Shown piece after piece: positions 58,701 to 64,000 of a DNA stretch of 64,000 nt; the stretch's first letter is position 1; every line of letters begins with the position of its first letter. The position numbers and the translations under genes are program-made. The notes below the pieces were generated by a model. It did not search any database. It saw only the letters and a program-made list of their open reading frames with translations, and was not told where the DNA came from. Where the stretch lies: positions 186,001 to 250,000 of the forward strand of contig NZ_JAAAKV010000001.1 of NCBI RefSeq assembly GCF_009905725.1, in the 5' to 3' direction. Source of the DNA: Emticicia sp. CRIBPO. Its GTDB lineage: Bacteria > Bacteroidota > Bacteroidia > Cytophagales > Spirosomataceae.

Positions 58701-61523
58701 ATGCGGCCCAAAAAACTTTTCCTGCTGGATGCGATGGCACTCATTTACCGTGCCCACTTTGCGTTCATAAAAAACCCGAGGATTACTTCTACTAAAATCA
58801 ATACCAGTGCGGTTTTTGGATTTACGAATACTCTGCTTGAAGTCATAAAAAAAGAGAAACCCACTCACCTGGCCGTGGCCTTTGACACCAAAGCCCCGAC
58901 GTTCAGACATGATCAGTTTCCTGAATACAAAGCCAATCGTGAGGCCCAGCCCGAAGACATCACCATTGCCATCCCCTACGTAAAAAAACTGGTTAAGGCC
59001 CTGAACCTTGAACTGATAGAGCTCGATGGTTTTGAGGCTGACGACATCATTGGTACGCTGGCCAAAAAAGCCCCCAAAGATGAGTTTGATGTATATATGT
59101 ACACACCTGATAAGGATTACGGTCAGCTGGTGGACGAACACATTTTCCTGTACAAACCGGCTTTCCTAGGCAATGGCGTGGAAATCCTGGGAGTACCCGA
59201 AATCCTGGCCAAATGGGAAATCAGCACCATCGACCAGGTGATTGACATGCTGGGACTGATGGGTGATAAAGTGGATAACATTCCGGGTATTCCGGGAGTG
59301 GGCGAAAAAACCGCAGCCAAGTTGTTGGCCCAGTTCGGTTCTGTGGAACAGATACTGGAAAACGCGGACCAGATTCCGGGCAAACTGGGAGAGAAAATAA
59401 AATCAGGAAAAGAAAGTGCCATCATTTCAAAACACCTGGCCAGAATTGACATCAATGTTCCTGTTGAATTCTCGGAAGAAAAACTTCTTGTCGGCGATCC
59501 TAATAATGATGAACTGGCTGAGCTGCTTGATGAACTGGAATTCAGGACCCTCAAAAGCAGGCTTATCAAATCAGGGGCTGTTCCTGAAACGGAAGGGATT
59601 TCTACACCTGTTCCGAAAAAGACAAAAACAATTGACAACCAGATCTCTCTGTTTGGCGATGCCCCTTCTGATGATCCGGAAGAAGGAGAAGACAACACGC
59701 CTAAAAACAGGGATACGATCAACAATACCGTACATGAATATCATCTCATTGATACCCCTGAAGCCAGAGCTGACCTGATTCAATACCTGTTGGTGCAGGA
59801 CGAACTTTGTTTTGATACAGAAACAACCGACATTGACGCCAATGATGCTGAAATTGTCGGGCTTTCCTTTGCCTATCTTCCTCACGAAGCTTATTATGTG
59901 AATTTCCCTGCCAACAGGGAAGAGGCCCAGGCCATCATGGAAGAGTTCAGGGAAGTTTTTGAACATCCCGGCATCACCAAAATCGCCCAGAACCTTAAAT
60001 ATGACCTCACTATCCTGGCTAATTACGGCATAGAGATAAAAGGAAAACTATATGACACCATGCTGGCACACTACATTGTGGAGCCCGAGCAGAGACATGG
60101 TATGGATTATATGGCCGTGAATTACCTGAATTACGAACCGGTTTCGATTGAAGAGCTGATCGGCAAAAAAGGCAAGAAACAAACCAACATGCGTGATGTA
60201 GACCTCGAGCAGATCAAAGAATATGCGGCTGAAGATGCGGACATCACCCTGCAGCTCAAGCATATCCTGGATGAGGAATTAAAGAAAACCAGCCAGGAAA
60301 AACTGCTTTATGAAGTTGAGGTTCCGCTTGTGCGGGTGTTGAGCGACATGGAAATGGAAGGTGTGAAACTGGATGTACATGCCCTTTATGACCTTTCAGA
60401 AGTGCTGACCAAAGATATCCTGGATGCCCAGCGTCAGATATTTGATATCGCAGGATTTGAGTTCAATGTAGGCTCTCCAAAACAACTGGGTGAGATCCTG
60501 TTCGAAAGGATGAAGATCGATGCCAAACCGAAGAAAACGCCTACCGGCCAATACGCCACCGGAGAAGATATCCTGACCAATTATGAAGCAGAACATGAAA
60601 TCGTAAGAAAAATTCTTGATTTCAGAGAGCTTTCAAAATTGAAAAGCACTTATGTAGATGCCCTTCCTGCTTTGATTTCCAAGAGAACAGGCCGGATACA
60701 TACTTCTTATAACCAGGCGGTTACAGCCACCGGGCGTCTGAGTTCAACCAACCCGAACTTACAGAACATCCCGATCAGGACAGAAAGAGGCCGCGAAATC
60801 AGGAAAGCGTTCATTCCGAAAGACGACCAGCACGTGATACTCTCTGCCGATTACTCGCAGATCGAGTTGCGGATCATGGCGGCTTTCAGCGAGGACGAAA
60901 GTATGATTGAGGCGTTCAACCAGAACATCGACATCCACTCGACCACTGCCAGCAAGGTTTTCAAAGTGCCCCTGGCCGAGGTCAGTTCTGATATGAGACG
61001 AAAAGCCAAAATGGTCAACTTTGGTATTATTTACGGTATTTCGGCTTTCGGTCTGGCCCAGAGGCTGGGGATTCCGAGAGGTGAAGCCAAAGACATCATT
61101 GACGCCTATTTTGAACAATTCCCGAAAGTAAAAGGCTTTATGGACAGCTGTATCGTCAATGCCAGGGAAAACGAATTTGTAGAAACCATCCTGGGCCGCA
61201 GAAGATATCTGAGAGACATTAACTCCAGAAACCAGACCAATCGTGGTTTTGCGGAACGAAATGCCATCAACGCCCCGATACAGGGCAGTGCGGCCGACCT
61301 GATCAAGGTGGCGATGATCAACATCCACCAGTTTATCAAAGAAGAGAAACTCAAATCAAGAATGATACTGCAGGTACATGATGAATTGGTCTTCGATACA
61401 CACGTATCGGAGATAGACCTGATGAAAGAAAAAGTACACGAGCTGATGTCCACAGCCATTCCTTTGTCGGTGAAGATTGACACGGGCATCGGAGTAGGTA
61501 AAAACTGGCTGGAAGCTCACTGA
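58701..61523 (+). CDS. polA: DNA polymerase I
   Basis: A full-length 940-residue polymerase. The 5'-3' exonuclease domain (1-290) opens F-L-L-D-A-M-A-L-I-Y-R and has D-G-F-E-A-D-D and G-I-P-G-V-G-E-K-T-A. The 3'-5' exonuclease domain (about 345-530) has intact motifs C-F-D-T-E-T-T-D (D-x-E), Q-N-L-K-Y-D and Y-A-A-E-D-A-D, so proofreading is expected. The polymerase domain ends with D-Y-S-Q-I-E-L-R (motif A), K-x-x-x-F-G-I-I-Y-G and Q-V-H-D-E-L-V-F (motif C). It is followed by a strong terminator. Confidence 0.97.
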   Translation: MRPKKLFLLDAMALIYRAHFAFIKNPRITSTKINTSAVFGFTNTLLEVIKKEKPTHLAVAFDTKAPTFRHDQFPEYKANREAQPEDITIAIPYVKKLVKALNLELIELDGFEADDIIGTLAKKAPKDEFDVYMYTPDKDYGQLVDEHIFLYKPAFLGNGVEILGVPEILAKWEISTIDQVIDMLGLMGDKVDNIPGIPGVGEKTAAKLLAQFGSVEQILENADQIPGKLGEKIKSGKESAIISKHLARIDINVPVEFSEEKLLVGDPNNDELAELLDELEFRTLKSRLIKSGAVPETEGISTPVPKKTKTIDNQISLFGDAPSDDPEEGEDNTPKNRDTINNTVHEYHLIDTPEARADLIQYLLVQDELCFDTETTDIDANDAEIVGLSFAYLPHEAYYVNFPANREEAQAIMEEFREVFEHPGITKIAQNLKYDLTILANYGIEIKGKLYDTMLAHYIVEPEQRHGMDYMAVNYLNYEPVSIEELIGKKGKKQTNMRDVDLEQIKEYAAEDADITLQLKHILDEELKKTSQEKLLYEVEVPLVRVLSDMEMEGVKLDVHALYDLSEVLTKDILDAQRQIFDIAGFEFNVGSPKQLGEILFERMKIDAKPKKTPTGQYATGEDILTNYEAEHEIVRKILDFRELSKLKSTYVDALPALISKRTGRIHTSYNQAVTATGRLSSTNPNLQNIPIRTERGREIRKAFIPKDDQHVILSADYSQIELRIMAAFSEDESMIEAFNQNIDIHSTTASKVFKVPLAEVSSDMRRKAKMVNFGIIYGISAFGLAQRLGIPRGEAKDIIDAYFEQFPKVKGFMDSCIVNARENEFVETILGRRRYLRDINSRNQTNRGFAERNAINAPIQGSAADLIKVAMINIHQFIKEEKLKSRMILQVHDELVFDTHVSEIDLMKEKVHELMSTAIPLSVKIDTGIGVGKNWLEAH

Positions 61524-61526
61524 TAA

Positions 61527-61562
61527 ATAAAAAATCCCCGGCGAAACCGGGGATTTTTTATT
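61527..61562 (+). terminator. Intrinsic terminator of polA
   Basis: AAAAATCCCCGG (61530-61541) pairs with CCGGGGATTTTT around a short loop (CGAAA), followed by T-rich sequence. It can also end the minus-strand PIN transcript. Confidence 0.92.
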
Positions 61563-61580
61563 TTAATTTCATTTTTAACT

Positions 61581-62003
61581 TCAGGTGATTTTCTCTGCGT
61601 CCTGAGTATCCAAAAACTCCTGCAACCTTACAATTCTTATTCCGCGAAAAGGAGTTAAGTTAAGTAAATGCTTTTTATCACCAGTGATAAGATATTCAGA
61701 CCCAGAAGAGACTGCCAATTCTAAAAGATAGTTATCATCAGGATCTATACTATCAAAAATTTGTATATCAGAATTTATAAAAGTAAGTCTGTATTCTAAC
61801 ACCTCAATATATTCATCAACATGACTTAGGCTTACATATTTACGAAATTTCTCTCTGTACCCAACTTCCCTGATCTCCTCTAATAAAGTTTTGTCAGCAT
61901 AAATTCTGATCTCAGGATTAGCCAAAACACTGAACAACTTATCTCTGTGTTTTTTACCGATCAAAGCACTTTTAAAGTCATTAGTATCAATTACAATATT
62001 CAT
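61581..62003 (-). CDS. PIN-domain ribonuclease toxin (COG1569-like)
   Basis: The 140-residue product has PIN acidic residues: Asp in I-V-I-D-T-N-D (residue 6), Glu in L-L-E-E-I-R-E and the late Asp pair in D-P-D-D-N-Y-L-L, then I-T-G-D-K-K-H-L. Such proteins are Mg-dependent RNases of type II toxin-antitoxin systems. Its ATG overlaps the stop of the upstream small gene by four bases (ATGA), the typical toxin-antitoxin arrangement. Targets are unknown. Confidence 0.9.
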   Translation of the reverse strand: MNIVIDTNDFKSALIGKKHRDKLFSVLANPEIRIYADKTLLEEIREVGYREKFRKYVSLSHVDEYIEVLEYRLTFINSDIQIFDSIDPDDNYLLELAVSSGSEYLITGDKKHLLNLTPFRGIRIVRLQEFLDTQDAEKIT

Positions 62004-62221
62004 ACACCAGACTTTCTCTCCCTTCTAAAAGCTTTAATCTCTTCAAGAATTTCATCTTCACTCATTTCAGGTTCATTCTGGGGCAGTTTTGATTCCAGCT
62101 TATTCCACAAATCCGGCCACGAAGTTTTAATAGAAATTAAATCCAGATCTATAAGATCTTCAATCAGCTTCCTTGCTTTGGGGTTTTTGATTTCTATAGT
62201 AAGTGTTTCCATAAAACTCAT
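62000..62221 (-). CDS. Putative antitoxin for the PIN toxin
   Basis: The 73-residue product has no family I recognise with certainty. It starts M-S-F-M-E-T-L-T-I-E-I-K-N-P-K-A-R-K, which resembles the N-terminus of short antitoxins associated with PIN proteins, and has an acidic C-terminal half (E-M-S-E-D-E-I-L-E-E-I-K). Its position directly upstream of the PIN gene with a 4-base overlap is the main evidence. A second in-frame ATG four codons in is possible. Confidence 0.8.
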   Translation of the reverse strand: MSFMETLTIEIKNPKARKLIEDLIDLDLISIKTSWPDLWNKLESKLPQNEPEMSEDEILEEIKAFRRERKSGV

Positions 62222-62262
62222 TTTTACAAATATGACATTTTTAACTCTAAAAAATTCGTACT

Positions 62263-62300
62263 AAAAAAAAGAGAGCCATTTGTTAACGATGACTCTCTTT
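62263..62300 (-). terminator. Terminator of the VWA lipoprotein gene
   Basis: On the minus strand AAAGAGAG pairs with CTCTCTTT, followed by a T-run. It lies 25 bases past the VWA stop. Confidence 0.85.
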
Positions 62301-62324
62301 CTGAAATATTTTTCCGGTTATTAA

Positions 62325-63335
62325 TTACTTCGGAATCGTCTTTATCTCAAATTTCAATTTGGCGGGTGAAAGTCTCGGAATTACCTGCTGATTTCTCAGG
62401 TAGGTTAAATTATAAACATTGGAAATCACTTTAGAGAATTTCTCGAATACACCTTTCAATTCCTTTACATTCTCAGGGAAACTGGCAGATCCTCCGTTGC
62501 TCGCCAACTTGTTCAGGACTGTTTTATCCACGCCGCCGTTACCGTTCAGACCGATCGCAAAACTGGTGATCTTATAGGTATTTTTATCTCCCTTGATTTT
62601 ATTGATCAGGTAATCCACATTGACGTTAGGGCTGGAGTTGTTGTCTGCACCATCCGTAAAAATAAATAAAACCTTACTTTGGGAAGTAGACATCTGTAGT
62701 TTATCAATCCCTTCGTCAACCGCATTGTAAAGTGTCGTAAATTTCCCTTGCTTGAGCCCTTTGATATACTTTTTCAAGGCTTCCCTGTCTGTCGTAAGCG
62801 GATAGCTTCTGACATCATCAGCAAAATCGACCACACCCATCTGGACAACCTTCCGGTCGGTAAATACCTTATCGACAAAGTCGGAGGCATATTGCTTGAT
62901 CGTTTCAAAATCAGCACCTAATGATTCACTGCGGTCCAGAACCAACATGACACTGATGTCTTCAGACTGGTTAAAGTCCATCGTAAACTCAATGTCTTTT
63001 TTCCACTCACTGTTTCTATACTCATAGGCAGTAATAGATTCAATGTTGTAATTGTTTGACGAAGCATCTACAATCCTGAAATTGTCAATGATCACCTTCG
63101 TGAAGCTCTGCCCTTCTGTTACTCCGCCAAAAGTTTTGGTAAAGTCAATCTTGATTTCCCTGGAAGTTTTTTGTTCGTCGAACCTCACCTCAGGGCTTTT
63201 GCCCGAGATATTCCAGAAGTCAAGATAAATTTCGAAGGTTTTCCCCTTGGGATTTATGCCGCTCCCCCCGCAATTGAACATAATAAGGGAAACTAACACA
63301 AGACTTGTAATTAAGAAAGCATATTTTATTTTCAT
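62325..63335 (-). CDS. VWA-domain lipoprotein
   Basis: The 336-residue product has a lipoprotein-type signal (I-M-F-N-C-G-G-S, Cys about 22). Residues about 125-310 form a von Willebrand A domain with an intact MIDAS start, L-D-R-S-E-S-L, and T-D-G-A-D-N-N further on. VWA domains bind ligands through a metal ion. I chose the ATG at 63335 (M-K-I-K-Y-A-F) because it gives a lipoprotein signal; upstream codons read through the divergent promoter region. No neighbour suggests a partner. Confidence 0.88.
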   Translation of the reverse strand: MKIKYAFLITSLVLVSLIMFNCGGSGINPKGKTFEIYLDFWNISGKSPEVRFDEQKTSREIKIDFTKTFGGVTEGQSFTKVIIDNFRIVDASSNNYNIESITAYEYRNSEWKKDIEFTMDFNQSEDISVMLVLDRSESLGADFETIKQYASDFVDKVFTDRKVVQMGVVDFADDVRSYPLTTDREALKKYIKGLKQGKFTTLYNAVDEGIDKLQMSTSQSKVLFIFTDGADNNSSPNVNVDYLINKIKGDKNTYKITSFAIGLNGNGGVDKTVLNKLASNGGSASFPENVKELKGVFEKFSKVISNVYNLTYLRNQQVIPRLSPAKLKFEIKTIPK

Positions 63336-63437
63336 AGTACCAAATTTAATAAATTTCAATCCGGATAACGAAACAATCCTGCCAAAACTTTTAAATACCT
63401 CGAAAAAAATGGCCAAATTTGCGTAAATTTTTATCGA

Positions 63438-64000
63438 ATGAATACAGGAATTGTGATTTTAGCAGCCGGATCGTCCCAGAGAATGGGTACTCCCAAGCAG
63501 CTTTTACCGGTGTTTGGCACCAGTCTTATCAAATATTTTATTGAAGAAGCCATGGAAACCCCATGCTACCCTATCACGGTGGTGGTAGGTGCCCACAAAG
63601 CCAAGATCGTTCCTGAACTCAAAAATATGCCCATCAGTATTGTCGATAACCCCGCCTGGGAAACCGGCATCGGCAGTTCCGTCAAAATGGGCGTGGTAGG
63701 CACTTATATGGTCAGTAAAGACATTGAAGGCCTGATCATCATGACCTCCGACATGCCGTTTGTCAACAGGCACTGCATCAAGGCACTCATCCAGAAGGCT
63801 ATAGAAAACCCCGAGAAAGACGTCATCGCCAGTAAATATGCCGGAACAGTCGGTGTGCCCGCCTTGTTCAGAAGGAAGGTCCTGGAGCAGCTTCTTGACC
63901 TAAAAGGAGAGTCAGGGGCAAAAAAAGTAATTGAAAGCAACAAATCCAATGCACTTTTTGTTGACTTTGACAAGGGAGTCGTGGATCTTGATACGCAGAC
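63438..64000 (+). CDS. mocA: Molybdenum cofactor cytidylyltransferase-like (MocA) protein, partial
   Basis: The gene runs off the right edge: 187 codons are visible, and the C-terminus is missing. It opens V-I-L-A-A-G-S-S-Q-R-M-G-T-P-K-Q-L-L, the nucleotidyltransferase signature, followed by V-V-V-G-A-H and M-T-S-D-M-P-F-V (metal-binding Asp). MocA attaches CMP to molybdopterin to give the MCD cofactor of xanthine-dehydrogenase-type enzymes, such as the one at 29174. The family also contains GMP-transferring and other members, so the specificity is inferred. The ATG at 63438 fits the family start. Confidence 0.88.
   Translation, partial: MNTGIVILAAGSSQRMGTPKQLLPVFGTSLIKYFIEEAMETPCYPITVVVGAHKAKIVPELKNMPISIVDNPAWETGIGSSVKMGVVGTYMVSKDIEGLIIMTSDMPFVNRHCIKALIQKAIENPEKDVIASKYAGTVGVPALFRRKVLEQLLDLKGESGAKKVIESNKSNALFVDFDKGVVDLDTQ

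Overview
The window looks like a chromosomal segment of a Bacteroidota species, most likely a gliding member of the Cytophagales. The indications are a gldC gene, a SusC/SusD pair with an ECF sigma factor and FecR anti-sigma, the long plant/Bacteroidota form of IspG, glutamine synthetases of both type II and type III, many short Sec signal peptides ending in A-Q, and several TAnnTTTG-type -7 boxes. The genus cannot be fixed from sequence reading alone. I saw no rRNA, tRNA, CRISPR array, prophage or transposase.

Layout. 1-1080 is non-coding and carries a 42-bp tandem array plus hairpins. 1081-20700 is mostly housekeeping: a thioredoxin/TPR protein, MtaB, GSII, an LtaS-like sulfatase, GSIII, an acidic protein, RsmE, DUF4159, a 2-oxoacid dehydrogenase E2, CinA, DUF4197, GldC, a five-gene minus-strand run from ispG to a gamma-glutamylcyclotransferase-like gene, QueE, and small unknowns. 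20700-24630 has a serine hydrolase, a repeat-rich gap, a MacB/FtsX-type permease and a second tandem array of 21-bp units. 24633-42570 is accessory: a large secreted cytochrome-like protein, an orphan molybdenum hydroxylase subunit, a Fic protein with an operator-like upstream region, a Crp regulator, a secreted DinB-like protein, a parallel beta-helix protein, a LamG/DUF1080-like protein, a GH28 enzyme, YjdM, an aldo/keto reductase, an AraC regulator and a DUF4932-like protein.

42654-55907 is a minus-strand carbohydrate-type locus. In transcription order it holds an ECF sigma factor, FecR, SusC with an STN signalling domain, SusD, two tandem exported FAD-dependent oxidoreductases, an MFS transporter and a Tat-exported Gfo/Idh/MocA oxidoreductase. 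It contains no recognisable glycosidase, lyase or sulfatase, so the imported or processed substrate may be handled by oxidation. Strong hairpins after the FAD pair, after the MFS gene and after the Gfo/Idh gene suggest at least three transcripts. 56138-64000 holds a possible HEPN-like protein, a vanadium-haloperoxidase/PAP2 protein, DNA polymerase I with intact proofreading motifs, a PIN-domain toxin-antitoxin pair, a VWA lipoprotein and the start of a MocA-like cytidylyltransferase that runs off the window.

The most interesting signals are three. First, the two tandem arrays at 320-637 and 24224-24450 share a 21-bp periodicity and sequence words, and on the minus strand they encode related H-T-x-S-E peptides. 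Second, a duplicated inverted-repeat module with a 51-bp period sits directly upstream of the Fic gene. Third, the hydrolase-free SusCD locus carries two exported FAD enzymes.
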